Source: Candidatus Bathyarchaeota archaeon (lineage in GTDB: Archaea; Thermoproteota; CALKCG01; B24; JAGTQN01). From it: DNA of 50,050 nucleotides. The notes beneath the pieces were generated by a model. That model was not told the DNA's origin and searched no databases. It worked only from the letters and a program-made list of their open reading frames with translations. Of this stretch, positions 1 to 8,810 are shown one piece after another (positions within the stretch are counted from its first letter, which is position 1; each line of letters starts with the position of its first letter). The translations under genes were made by a program, and so were the position numbers. The stretch covers positions 1-50,050 of the forward strand of contig JAGTQN010000002.1 in assembly GCA_018396395.1 (NCBI GenBank), given 5' to 3'.

Positions 1-1
1 C

Positions 2-901
2 CGCTTTTTAAGAACGATCCTTATGGAGCTTGGAAGGATCCACAGCCACCTCCTATGGCTTGGCCTAGCGGGGCATGAGATAGGCTTCGACACCCTTTTC
101 ATGTATACTTGGAGGGATAGAGAAGCCATCATGGACCTTCAGGAGCTCATAACGGGAAACCGTGTGAACTTTGCCTTCTATACCATCGGGGGAGTTCGAA
201 GGGATATTTCGGACTCTACGGTCGAGCAAATAAGGAAGGTCCTTAAGGTCATCAGGGAGCGAGCTCGCTACTACAAGTGGGTGGCCCTCAACGAGCGGAC
301 GTTACTGAAGCGTACCGTAGGTGTCGGGATCCTTAAGCCCATGGATGCCATCAAATACTGTGCCGTAGGACCTACAGCAAGGGCTAGTAATGTTAAGCGA
401 GACGTGAGGAGGGATGATCCCCATGGAGCCTACGATGAGATTCCCTTCAATGTGATAACCTATGATGGTTGTGATGTGGCAAGCAGGGTTCTTGTGAGGG
501 TCGATGAGATCCTGGAATCTTCTAACATAATAGAATATGCCCTTGACCATATGCCTTCCGGACCGATAAGGGTTAAGGTTCCAAGGGCTGTCCCATCAAA
601 CGAGACCATAAGTCGAGTGGAGGCTCCAAGAGGCGAACTCTTCCATTATCTAAAATCGAATGGGACAGAAAGGCCGGAACGATATAAGGTTCGAACTCCC
701 ACCCTCGCGAACCTAGCCTCGATAAGGATAATGCTTGTTGGAGGCTACTTGGCTGATGTACCCATAGCCCTTGCGAGTATCGATCCTTGCTTCTGCTGTA
801 CTGATAGGGTTACGATTGTGGATGAAGGCCGTACAAAGAAGGAGGTTTGGACTTTGGATAGGCTTAGGCAATATGCCGATAAATGGTATCGGAGGGCTTA
901 G
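2..901 (+). CDS. Group 4 [NiFe] hydrogenase large subunit (NuoD/HycE/MbhL-like), 5' partial
   Basis: Catalytic large subunit of a membrane-bound [NiFe] hydrogenase. The reading frame is open to the window edge, and residues before the first ATG (base 23) already match the family (IRTI..EL.RIHSHLLWLG), so the true start and the N-terminal CxxC ligands lie upstream. The C-terminus has DPCFCCTDR, the second nickel-binding cysteine pair. NuoD and FpoD of true complex I lack this pair; HycE, EchE and MbhL have it. About 30 residues follow TDR, like the HycE tail that HycI removes during maturation. It heads a run of NuoH, I, J, K and antiporter-like genes. Conserved stretches such as GNRVNF and GGVRRDI support the family. 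The call as a hydrogenase, rather than an oxidoreductase of another type, is firm; the exact subgroup is not. Confidence 0.93.
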   Translation, partial: RFLRTILMELGRIHSHLLWLGLAGHEIGFDTLFMYTWRDREAIMDLQELITGNRVNFAFYTIGGVRRDISDSTVEQIRKVLKVIRERARYYKWVALNERTLLKRTVGVGILKPMDAIKYCAVGPTARASNVKRDVRRDDPHGAYDEIPFNVITYDGCDVASRVLVRVDEILESSNIIEYALDHMPSGPIRVKVPRAVPSNETISRVEAPRGELFHYLKSNGTERPERYKVRTPTLANLASIRIMLVGGYLADVPIALASIDPCFCCTDRVTIVDEGRTKKEVWTLDRLRQYADKWYRRA

Positions 902-903
902 CC

Positions 904-1863
904 TTGGGACCCGATCCCCTTGAGACGATCCTTCAGATGATGGTCTTTCCTGGAATTGCCTTCGTGATAGCCCTATCGCTATTCCTCCAATGGTTGAATA
1001 GGAAGTTTTATGCCAGACTTCAGAATCGATACGGCCCCCTCCACACTGGCTTTGCCGGCATTCTTCAACCCATTGCAGACTTTATAAAGCTCTTGGCTAA
1101 GGAGGACATAGAGATGCAGTTCGTCTATAAGGTTCCCTTCAGGCTCCTTCCAATCCTCATCCTCACTATTCCCCTAACGGCGACCATGTATATCCCGATG
1201 GCCGATCCTTTCAAGGGAATCGTGGGCTTTGAAGGGGACCTTGTTTTCATCCTCTTCCTCCTAACCCTATACGCAGTCCTCGTTTTCTTGGCCGCCTGGA
1301 GTTCTGGAAATCCCTACAGCATTCTAGGAGGCGTCCGAACGGCCATTCAGCTTTTAGGCTATGAGATCCCCCTAGCCATAGTCCTTCTCGCTCCAGGGAT
1401 AAAGGCTAAAACCCTATCGATAAGCGGTATCGTTGAATGGCAAGGATTGAACCTTCCCTTCATCATCATCCAGCCCCTAGGCTTTGTCGTAGCCATCATA
1501 GGCTTTATGGCAGAGCTCGAGATTGTTCCCTTCGACATACCTGAAGCCAAAACGGAACTCGTTGCCGGATGGCAGACCGAGTTTAGCGGAAGGAAGCTCG
1601 CCATGATTAGGCTTTCTAAGGATGTGGAGGTAGTCTTTGCCTCAAGCCTCATGGTTGCCCTTTTCTTGGGCGGACCCTCCGGACCATTACCCATCCCTCC
1701 GATAATCTGGTTTTTAGTTAAGATAGTAGCCATTATCTTCATCATGTCAAATCTTAGGGCCCTTTTCGCAAGGTTTAGGATCGATCAGATGATTAAGGGT
1801 AGCTGGAAGCTCTTGCTACCTATCGCACTTCTCCAGGTAGCTATAGTCCTTCTGATTCCGTAG
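904..1863 (+). CDS. nuoH: NuoH/HycD-like membrane subunit of the hydrogenase complex
   Basis: Eight-helix-type membrane subunit that anchors the peripheral arm and links the catalytic site to ion translocation. The signature PFDIPEAKTELVAGW followed by EFSGRKLA is the NuoH/HycD/EchB loop at the subunit interface. An in-frame ATG exists at 883 inside the preceding gene, but a GGAGGG at 891-896 lies seven bases before TTG 904, so TTG 904 (319 residues) is the likely start. It begins just after the stop of the large subunit, within the same operon. The length is normal for the family. Confidence 0.93.
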   Translation: MGPDPLETILQMMVFPGIAFVIALSLFLQWLNRKFYARLQNRYGPLHTGFAGILQPIADFIKLLAKEDIEMQFVYKVPFRLLPILILTIPLTATMYIPMADPFKGIVGFEGDLVFILFLLTLYAVLVFLAAWSSGNPYSILGGVRTAIQLLGYEIPLAIVLLAPGIKAKTLSISGIVEWQGLNLPFIIIQPLGFVVAIIGFMAELEIVPFDIPEAKTELVAGWQTEFSGRKLAMIRLSKDVEVVFASSLMVALFLGGPSGPLPIPPIIWFLVKIVAIIFIMSNLRALFARFRIDQMIKGSWKLLLPIALLQVAIVLLIP

Positions 1864-1872
1864 GTGATAAGA

Positions 1873-2274
1873 ATGGCTATGGAGGTTGAGCTTTTAAAGT
1901 CTATGACAAAAAAGCCTATAACGCTCAGGTATCCCTTCGAAAAGGCAAAACCCGTAGAGGGCTTAAGAGGAAGGCCCATATGGGATATGGAGAAGTGTAT
2001 CGGCTGTGGGCTATGTCAAAGGGATTGTCCAACGAAGGCCATCGAGATGATGGGACGGGGAAGGCAGGCCGAGTTTAGGATATACTATGACCGTTGTGCC
2101 TTCTGTGCGCAGTGTGTGGAAAGCTGTCCAGTAGGTGCCATAACGATGACCAAGGAGTACGAGCTGGCAGCCTTTGAGCATGAGCAAATGAGGCAAGAGT
2201 ACAGGCGGCCGAGGACTTCCCCTTCGAAACGATCTGAATCGAAACCGGAATCCCAAACCTCAACCTTCGCATGA
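1873..2274 (+). CDS. nuoI: NuoI-like ferredoxin subunit with two [4Fe-4S] clusters
   Basis: Electron-transfer subunit of the peripheral arm. It has two CxxCxxCxxxCP motifs, CIGCGLCQRDCP at residues 42-53 and CAFCAQCVESCP at 75-86, each binding one [4Fe-4S] cluster. A GTG at 1864 directly abuts the nuoH stop, but AGGTGAT at 1862-1868 matches the archaeal anti-Shine-Dalgarno sequence and suits ATG 1873 (133 residues). The C-terminal 30 residues are polar and Ser/Pro/Arg-rich with no recognisable fold. It sits in the hydrogenase operon. About 90 bases separate it from nuoJ. Confidence 0.92.
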   Translation: MAMEVELLKSMTKKPITLRYPFEKAKPVEGLRGRPIWDMEKCIGCGLCQRDCPTKAIEMMGRGRQAEFRIYYDRCAFCAQCVESCPVGAITMTKEYELAAFEHEQMRQEYRRPRTSPSKRSESKPESQTSTFA

Positions 2275-2365
2275 AAAGGCGAGTTGTAATAAGAAAAGAA
2301 AAACTTTAAAATTAAAATTCCATCTGAAGTGAAGTCTAAGTCCAGAAGTATAGGAAGGATGAGCC

Positions 2366-2881
2366 TTGGATTGGGTTCCATTGGTCCTAACGGTCTCTGC
2401 CACTGTATTTGCACTCCTCGCAGTAGAGTTGGAGGATCTTCTGAAGGCTATCTTGTCCCTCTTCTTCATGTGCGTTTCAATAGCAGGAATCTTCTGGATC
2501 CTTGGAGCACCTTATGTCGCCATCTTCCAGCTCCTCATCTATGCAGGAGCCATAGTGATCCTCTTTCTGGCTACGATTATGCTCACGGAGAGAGGTGGCC
2601 ATGAGAGAATCGAGGGTCGGGATATCTTAGGCATCCTAGCATCCATAGCCCTAGGATCGACCTTACTGCTCCTTGTCTGGAGAATGGGCATGCCACCGAG
2701 CGTTTCTGTCGTGGAACCAGCCCTAGTTGAGGAGGGTTCCAAAACCATCGGCCAAGACATGTCAGCCTTCCTTTGGAGCCAAAGGGGTTTTGAAATAATC
2801 CTTCAGGGAACCATCCTTTTTGCATCATCCCTTTGCTGCCTTGCCCTTATGCGTCGTAAGAAGGAGGGGTTGGAGAAATAA
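2366..2881 (+). CDS. nuoJ: NuoJ-like membrane subunit
   Basis: Small hydrophobic subunit with about five membrane helices and the NuoJ-typical stretch IFQLLIYAGAIVILFL in the third helix. Starts at TTG 2366, seven bases after GGAAGG (2353-2358). Its stop overlaps the start of nuoK by one base (TAATG), so the two are translationally coupled. In complex I this subunit, with NuoK and NuoH, forms the link between the catalytic arm and the antiporter-like pumps. A charged C-terminal RRKKEG ends the protein. The family call is clear; the transported ion is not known. Confidence 0.9.
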   Translation: MDWVPLVLTVSATVFALLAVELEDLLKAILSLFFMCVSIAGIFWILGAPYVAIFQLLIYAGAIVILFLATIMLTERGGHERIEGRDILGILASIALGSTLLLLVWRMGMPPSVSVVEPALVEEGSKTIGQDMSAFLWSQRGFEIILQGTILFASSLCCLALMRRKKEGLEK

Positions 2882-3195
2882 TGGAAACCCTTGCGACTTA
2901 TCTATCCTGTGCCCTTATCCTTTTCATTATCGGTCTATACTGCCTCGTTGCCAAGAGAAATATGGTTAGGCTGGTAATGGGCTTAGAGATCCTCATTAAC
3001 GCCGCAAACCTATCCTTCATAGCCTTCTCAACCTATCAGCAATCGGGCTATGTGGATCTCCTAGCCCAATCCGTTGTTGTAATATCCATGGCATTGGCAG
3101 GTTCCGTTACGGCCCTAGCTCTTGTCATCCTTCTGAATGCCTACAAACACTATAAGACCCTTGACATAAGGGAGCTGAGGCGATTGAGGAGGTAG
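2881..3195 (+). CDS. nuoK: NuoK/MrpC-like membrane subunit
   Basis: A 104-residue three-helix protein of the NuoK/MrpC/MbhG family. It contains the typical MGLEILINAANLSF segment with a membrane glutamate and a second helix ending in SVTALALVILLNAYK. It overlaps nuoJ by one base and is followed six bases later by the antiporter-like subunit, so nuoJ-nuoK-antiporter are one translational unit. In complex I and Mrp antiporters the buried glutamates take part in ion transfer. Confidence 0.92.
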   Translation: METLATYLSCALILFIIGLYCLVAKRNMVRLVMGLEILINAANLSFIAFSTYQQSGYVDLLAQSVVVISMALAGSVTALALVILLNAYKHYKTLDIRELRRLRR

Positions 3196-3200
3196 GATGT

Positions 3201-4688
3201 ATGTTTACCCCGGTCATCGATATCCTTCTCTTCGGAGCCTTCCTCATTCCTCCTATAGGCTATATCGAGCAGAAGACAAGGATGCCAGGGCTGAAGGCCA
3301 TTTTTACGACCTCCCTTCTTTTAGCTTCCCTTGCCTTTGCTTTTTCGCTCCATAACGATGCCATAAAGGGAATCGTAACGGTTCCAAGGGACCCAAGGCC
3401 CCTTGCCTTTAGCCTCGGAATCGATAGGCTTGGAATCCTTATGGCAGTTCTAGCCATCTTCATTGGACTTATGGCGTCGATCTTTTCGCTTAGGTACATG
3501 GAGAAGGATGCTAGCCTCACGGAATACTATACGGCCCTTGTCCTTATGGTGGCAGGAATGGTGGGAGTTGCCTTCTCCGCCGATCTTCTCACCTTCTTCA
3601 TCTTCTGGGAGCTTATGTGTCTAACAAGCTATGCCCTAGTAGCCTTTAGAAAAGAAACTTGGGAGGCAGTCGAAGCTGGGTTCAAGTACCTCCTTATGAG
3701 CGGTGCCGGAAGCGCTATTCTTCTCATGGGATTCAGCCTTCTATATGCCATAGCTGGAAGCCTTAATCTTGGGGCCCTCGCCATTGCCCTTAGGCAGGCA
3801 TCCTTAACAGATAAGCCTTGGCTTTTAGTCATCTTCACCCTTCTCTTAGCGGGCTTTGGAATAAAGGCTGCTTTAGCGCCCTTCCACACTTGGCTTCCCG
3901 ATGCCCATCCTGCAGCCCCAAGTCCCATAAGTGCCCTTCTTTCGGGAGTTATGATAAAAATGGGCGTATATGGACTCATGAGGCTTTCGATCCTCCTCTT
4001 CTTACCAATCGTTTCCACATGGCAAGGATGGCTCATGGTTCTTTCGATCCTCACTATGTTTACTGGAAACCTTTCTGCTCTTCTTCAATCAGACATAAAG
4101 AGGCTCCTCGCCTTCAGCAGCATAGCCCAGATAGGCTATATTTTATTCGGTCTAGCCCTTGGTACCCTCGAAGGCATTACGGGTAGTCTCTTCCATATCA
4201 TAAACCATGCATTGATGAAGGGGCTCCTCTTTCTATCCGCTGGAGCCTTCTTCCATTCCACGGGAACGAGGAATCTGAAGCTTCTGGAGGGAGTTGGGAG
4301 AAAGATGCCTATTACAGGAATGACTTTTGCCCTTGGAGCCCTTGCCATAGCCGGCCTCCCATCCCTAAATGGGTTTATGAGCGAACTCTACATCATCAAC
4401 GCTGGAATCCGTACTGGTCAATTTTTCGGCATAACCCTAATGATCCTCAACATCATCCTATCGGTCGCCTATTACCTTCGTACCATCCAAATCATCCTTC
4501 TTAGAAGGCCTACGGAATCCCTTCAGAAGATTCATGAAGTCCCGTTATCCATGCTGATTCCTATGGTTCTATTGTCGATCCTTTGTATCATCATAGGCAT
4601 ATATCCGGAGCCCATCCTAGAGGAGTCGAGGGCAGCAGCATCGGCCCTTCTAGATTGGATGCTCTATGCAAAGGCCTTTGTTCCCTAG
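3201..4688 (+). CDS. Antiporter-like membrane subunit (MrpD/NuoN/NuoM family)
   Basis: A 495-residue proton-antiporter-family (Proton_antipo_M) ion-pumping subunit. Key residues are present: the membrane glutamate in FFIFWELM (E137), a helix lysine (K222) before APFHTWLPDAHP, and SGVMIKMGVYG after it. The stretch SYALVAFRKETWEAVEAG.KY resembles NuoN, while HTWLPDAHP.APSPI resembles MrpD/NuoM, so the exact paralogue is open. Starts at ATG 3201 after GAGGAGGT (3186-3193). It is last in the first block of the hydrogenase operon; the maturation protease begins 39 bases later. Two further members of this family lie at 11907-13742 and 21073-22587. Confidence 0.92.
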   Translation: MFTPVIDILLFGAFLIPPIGYIEQKTRMPGLKAIFTTSLLLASLAFAFSLHNDAIKGIVTVPRDPRPLAFSLGIDRLGILMAVLAIFIGLMASIFSLRYMEKDASLTEYYTALVLMVAGMVGVAFSADLLTFFIFWELMCLTSYALVAFRKETWEAVEAGFKYLLMSGAGSAILLMGFSLLYAIAGSLNLGALAIALRQASLTDKPWLLVIFTLLLAGFGIKAALAPFHTWLPDAHPAAPSPISALLSGVMIKMGVYGLMRLSILLFLPIVSTWQGWLMVLSILTMFTGNLSALLQSDIKRLLAFSSIAQIGYILFGLALGTLEGITGSLFHIINHALMKGLLFLSAGAFFHSTGTRNLKLLEGVGRKMPITGMTFALGALAIAGLPSLNGFMSELYIINAGIRTGQFFGITLMILNIILSVAYYLRTIQIILLRRPTESLQKIHEVPLSMLIPMVLLSILCIIIGIYPEPILEESRAAASALLDWMLYAKAFVP

Positions 4689-4727
4689 GGCGCATAAAAT
4701 CAAAGGGATAAGGGGAATTGAATTGGA

Positions 4728-5246
4728 ATGGCCGCCTTGGAGGTACTGAAAGATAAGCTCAGGGATGCTGAAAGGGTTGCGATATTAGGAATAGGAAACG
4801 AGCTTAGAGGAGACGATATCTTTGGACCTTTGTTCGCCAAGAAATTCAAGCGGTTCGAAGGAGGAAAGATCCTTGTTCTGGATTGTGGATTAGTCCCAGA
4901 AAACTTTGCAAGTAAGATCGTTTTCTTCAACCCAACCCATCTGGTAGTCGTTGATGCCGTGGATATGTCTGCCCCGCCAGGTTCCATAGGAATTTTCGAT
5001 GAAGACTCCCTTCCTTCCGCATCCTTCTCCACCCATAAACCTAGCCTTCTACAGCTTTTATCCTATCTTAGGAGCTTTAAAGTAAACCCGAAGCTCATCC
5101 TTCTGGGTATCCAGCCCCGTGATCTTAGCTTTATGGCACCAATTTCAAAGGATGTGAAATATGCCATGGAATTGGCTCAAAAAGCCCTTGCAGAGGCCCT
5201 CGATCCGATCTTCAAAGACGGATGTGAGGAAGGAGAAAGAGTATAG
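4728..5246 (+). CDS. hycI: Hydrogenase maturation peptidase, HycI/HyaD family
   Basis: Nickel-dependent endopeptidase that removes the C-terminal tail of the hydrogenase large subunit after nickel insertion. Visible motifs are GIGNELRGDD (D30), VVDAVDM (D76) and STHKPSL (H103). These match the metal ligands Asp16, Asp62 and His90 of E. coli HycI, with nearly the same spacing (46 and 27 residues). The large subunit at the window start has just such a tail of about 30 residues. At 172 residues it has the usual length. It lies between the structural genes and hypE, in the same direction. Confidence 0.92.
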   Translation: MAALEVLKDKLRDAERVAILGIGNELRGDDIFGPLFAKKFKRFEGGKILVLDCGLVPENFASKIVFFNPTHLVVVDAVDMSAPPGSIGIFDEDSLPSASFSTHKPSLLQLLSYLRSFKVNPKLILLGIQPRDLSFMAPISKDVKYAMELAQKALAEALDPIFKDGCEEGERV

Positions 5247-5350
5247 GCTACTTGTTTTTCTATTGAAAACTATATGAATAAGAATTCTCCGAAAAGATAA
5301 GAAGAGATGATAGTCCCTAGGAAAATTCCGTAACCAGCCATTTTCCAGAG

Positions 5351-6385
5351 ATGATACGTATGAATGTAAAAACGAAGGATATAATAAAGCTAGAGCATGG
5401 CGGGGGCGGGAGGCTCATGCGCCAACTCATAGAGGAAGTCATCCTTCCGAAATATAGGCTGAATAGAGTCGAAGGAGGCATTGGCCTTCCTGAGATGGAT
5501 GATGGAGCCTCCATCCCCTTAAACGGAAAGGAAATAATCTTTACTACCGATGCCTATACTGTTAAGCCACCCTTCTTCCCTGGGGGCGACATCGGAAGGC
5601 TTGCCGTTTGCGGTACAGTAAACGACCTAGCCATGATGGGAGCCAAGCCCATTGCCCTCGCAACCTCCCTTATCCTAGAAGAAGGGCTTCATGTAGAGGT
5701 TCTTGAAAGGATAGTGAATTCCATCAATGAGGCTTTAGAAGAGGTCGGAATTCCCCTCATAGCTGGAGATACTAAGGTTGTTGAAAGAGGTTCCTTGGAA
5801 GGGTTGCTCATAGGGGCTAGCGGACTGGGGATCGCTTCAAGGGTCATAACTGACTACGGCCTTAAGCCTGGAGACAGAATCATTATCACAGCGCCCATCG
5901 GAAGTCATGAGCTCACCCTCCTATCGATCCGAAAGGGCCTTAGCTTCAAGACGCCTTTAAGATCTGATGTAGCTCCCCTTTGGAAAATGGTCGAGAAAGC
6001 CCTTAACTCAGGATGCATAACGGCTATGAAGGATCCGACAAGGGGGGGCATCGCAGGAGCCTTGAATGAGATGGCTAGGAAGTCGAAGGTAGACATTTTC
6101 CTTAGGGAGGAATCGATTCCGATAAGGGATGAAGTGCGAGAGGCTACCGAGGTTTTAGGTCTAGACCCTCTGGAGTTGGCAAACGAAGGAGTGGCAATAC
6201 TGGGCGTAGATGCAAAAGATGCCCAAAAAGTTCTTGAAGCCATCAAGGTCGACCCTTATGGGAAGCATGCGGCCATCGTAGGGGAGGTTTTAGAAGGCAA
6301 AGGAAGGGTCGTCCTCGAAACCATTATCGGAGGGAAGAGAATCGTAAGGGAGCCCATAGGATCCCCTCTGCCCCGCATATGCTGA
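5351..6385 (+). CDS. hypE: Hydrogenase maturation factor HypE
   Basis: HypE turns a carbamoyl group on its own C-terminal cysteine into thiocyanate, the source of the CN ligands of the [NiFe] site. Seen here: the N-terminal HGGGG (residues 16-20), the AIRS/PurM-like stretch GIGLPEMDDGASIP, CGTVNDLAMMGAKP and DPTRGG, and the C-terminal end PRIC. The last cysteine is the carbamoylated residue. The length of 344 is normal. The start is ATG 5351 or ATG 5360; neither has a strong ribosome site. It is followed by hypF, its direct partner, 46 bases downstream. Confidence 0.96.
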   Translation: MIRMNVKTKDIIKLEHGGGGRLMRQLIEEVILPKYRLNRVEGGIGLPEMDDGASIPLNGKEIIFTTDAYTVKPPFFPGGDIGRLAVCGTVNDLAMMGAKPIALATSLILEEGLHVEVLERIVNSINEALEEVGIPLIAGDTKVVERGSLEGLLIGASGLGIASRVITDYGLKPGDRIIITAPIGSHELTLLSIRKGLSFKTPLRSDVAPLWKMVEKALNSGCITAMKDPTRGGIAGALNEMARKSKVDIFLREESIPIRDEVREATEVLGLDPLELANEGVAILGVDAKDAQKVLEAIKVDPYGKHAAIVGEVLEGKGRVVLETIIGGKRIVREPIGSPLPRIC

Positions 6386-6431
6386 TGTGTGAAAGAGATT
6401 TATCGGATTTAGGGAAATCCCAGGGATTCCT

Positions 6432-8780
6432 TTGAAGGGTTCAGAGAAGGACAAGAAAGCAAGGGCAATGGTAAGGATTTCAGGGCTCGTACAAGGAATC
6501 GGCTTTAGGCCCTTCGTTTACAGGCTTGCCTTTGAAAAGGGCTTGAAGGGCTATGTGAAGAACCTCGGGGATGCCGGAGTTGAGGTTCTTATAGAGGGTA
6601 AGGAAGTGGATATAAAGGCTTTCCTAGCAGATTTTAAGGATAAAAGACCTCCCCAAGCCCTCTATACGAAAATCGATGTTGAATGGCTCGATTACAGAGG
6701 AGAATATAATACCTTCACGATAGATGAAAGCGATGCTATTAGGAGAAACGTAAGTTTATCGATAATCCCTCCCGACATATCAGTGTGCGAAGATTGCCAT
6801 AAAGATATTTTCAATCCCAAAGATCGGCACTTCCTCTACCCCTTCACATGCTGTGCCATCTGTGGCCCACGCTTCACAGTCATAAAGAACCTTCCCTACG
6901 ATCGGGATCGGACGACCATGGAGGACTTTCCTATGTGCCAAGAATGTAGCCACGAGTACAATAATCCTTTAGATCGTCGCTTCAACGCCCAGACGATCTG
7001 TTGTCCAAAATGTGGTCCAAAGATGACACTCTACGATCATACGGGAAGGATTATGGAAGGACAGAAGGATTCTATGGAAGAGGCTACAAGGCTTCTGGGA
7101 GAGGGCTTCATACTGGCAATAAAGGGGATTGGGGGCATCCATTTATCAGTCGGGACTATAGAGGATGAGCCCCTTATGAGACTACGAAAGCGAAGAAGGA
7201 AGCCCAACAAGCCCTTCGCCATCATGAGCCCATGCCTTGAGGAAGTAAGGAAGTATGCCATCGTTTCGGAATACGAGGGGGAACTTCTAACCTCCTACGC
7301 AAGGCCTATCGTCGTCTTAAGGAAGCAGGATCCTTTTCCCCTTTCAGACCTCATATCACCGGGCCTCGATACAGTCGGTGTTATGCTTCCTTACTCGGGC
7401 ATTCACTATATGATATTCCACTATCTAAAGCCCAAACAGCCGGCCTTGGTTATGACCTCCGCCAATTTCCCAGGAGAGCCCATGGTTATATCGAACAAAG
7501 AAGCCTTTGAAAGGCTAAGGGGCATCGCAGACTACTTCCTCCTCCATAATAGGGATATATGGGCCCGTTGTGATGACTCGGTCTTAAGGATTATCGATGG
7601 TCGAAGGATTTTTCTGAGGAGATCGAGGGGCTATGTTCCCATGCCCATAACCCTTCCCTTTTCCTCCAATTTTACCATTGCGGCTGTTGGAGCTGAACTT
7701 TCTTCGACGGCAGCCATCTTGAAGAATGATAGGGCATATCTAACCCAGCATATAGGGGACCTCGAGGGTCCCGATTCCTTGACCTTTCTTAAAGGGACCT
7801 TAAAACACTTTATTGGACTTTTGGGACTAAGTCGAGTAGATGCCATTGCCTGTGACATGCATCCTGCCTTCCTCTCAAGGACTGTCGCATCGGAGCTTTC
7901 TGAAGAACTTGGGATTCCGATCATCGATGTCCAGCATCACCATGCCCACTTGGCATCCCTTATGGCAGAGGTTGGCATCGCGCCTGGGGAGGAAGTCGTT
8001 GGCATAGTTTGTGACGGCTATGGCTATGGTATCGATGGGGCACCTTGGGGGGGAGAAATCCTAGTTGGTGGCTATAAAGGCTTCGAGAGGGTTGGCCACC
8101 TGGAGCCTCAACCTATGCCTGGCGGGGACCTATGTACCCAGAGGTATGGTAGAATGCTCCAAGGTATCCTCTACAAGGAGATGCCCCGAGAAGAGCTTCG
8201 AGAATTCCTTATCAAGGAATGCATAGAGGGGTTCCAAAGGGGATCGATGGAGATCGATATGGTCTTTGATCAAATGGAGAAGGAGATCCACACGCCAAAG
8301 ACCACGAGTGCAGGAAGGCTCCTCGATGCCGTCTCATGCCTTCTAGGCATCGCCTTTAAAAGGACTTACGAAGGAGAGGGTGCCATAAAGCTTGAAGCCT
8401 TTGCAGCAAAGGGTGTTCGGAATTCTTTGGAACTTCCTATCGAAATTGAGGATCGAAGAAACACCCTTGTCCTCAAGACCTCAAGGATGGTCAAGGCTGT
8501 ATTCGAGCTTAGAAACTTTCATCGAAGGGAAGATCTTGCCAGTGCATTTCAAAAGGCCCTAGGAACTGGTCTGGCTGAGATGGCTATTAGAATCGCTAGG
8601 GAACGGGGAATAGGCTTGATAGGCTTTACGGGTGGAGTAGCCTATAACGAAGCCATAAACCAAGTTATAAGGAGAAGGGTAGAAAGGGAAGGTTACAGAT
8701 TCCTTCGCCATGAATTAGTTCCTTGCGGGGATGGGGGCTTATCCCTCGGCCAGGCAGCCATAGCCTCCTTCAAGGCATAA
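6432..8780 (+). CDS. hypF: Carbamoyltransferase HypF
   Basis: Uses carbamoyl phosphate and ATP to carbamoylate HypE. Domains in order: acylphosphatase-like (about 14-100, with GLVQGIGFRPFVYRL); paired zinc fingers with CxxC at 119/122, 141/144, 169/172 and 191/194; a YrdC-like domain (about 205-390); and a Kae1/TobZ-like carbamoyltransferase domain with DVQHHHAHLASL. The C-terminal FTGGVAYNEAIN is also typical. The chosen TTG start at 6432 lies five bases after AGGGA; an in-frame ATG at 6468 would still keep the acylphosphatase domain. At 782 residues it is full length. It runs towards hypD, with 30 bases between their stops. Confidence 0.96.
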   Translation: MKGSEKDKKARAMVRISGLVQGIGFRPFVYRLAFEKGLKGYVKNLGDAGVEVLIEGKEVDIKAFLADFKDKRPPQALYTKIDVEWLDYRGEYNTFTIDESDAIRRNVSLSIIPPDISVCEDCHKDIFNPKDRHFLYPFTCCAICGPRFTVIKNLPYDRDRTTMEDFPMCQECSHEYNNPLDRRFNAQTICCPKCGPKMTLYDHTGRIMEGQKDSMEEATRLLGEGFILAIKGIGGIHLSVGTIEDEPLMRLRKRRRKPNKPFAIMSPCLEEVRKYAIVSEYEGELLTSYARPIVVLRKQDPFPLSDLISPGLDTVGVMLPYSGIHYMIFHYLKPKQPALVMTSANFPGEPMVISNKEAFERLRGIADYFLLHNRDIWARCDDSVLRIIDGRRIFLRRSRGYVPMPITLPFSSNFTIAAVGAELSSTAAILKNDRAYLTQHIGDLEGPDSLTFLKGTLKHFIGLLGLSRVDAIACDMHPAFLSRTVASELSEELGIPIIDVQHHHAHLASLMAEVGIAPGEEVVGIVCDGYGYGIDGAPWGGEILVGGYKGFERVGHLEPQPMPGGDLCTQRYGRMLQGILYKEMPREELREFLIKECIEGFQRGSMEIDMVFDQMEKEIHTPKTTSAGRLLDAVSCLLGIAFKRTYEGEGAIKLEAFAAKGVRNSLELPIEIEDRRNTLVLKTSRMVKAVFELRNFHRREDLASAFQKALGTGLAEMAIRIARERGIGLIGFTGGVAYNEAINQVIRRRVEREGYRFLRHELVPCGDGGLSLGQAAIASFKA

Positions 8781-8810
8781 TTACAAACTCTTCCTTTTTG
8801 CCCTACCTTT

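Noticed and set aside
883..903. ATG 883 as start of the NuoH-like gene
   Set aside because: Lies inside the previous gene, and the GGAGGG ribosome site is spaced for TTG 904.
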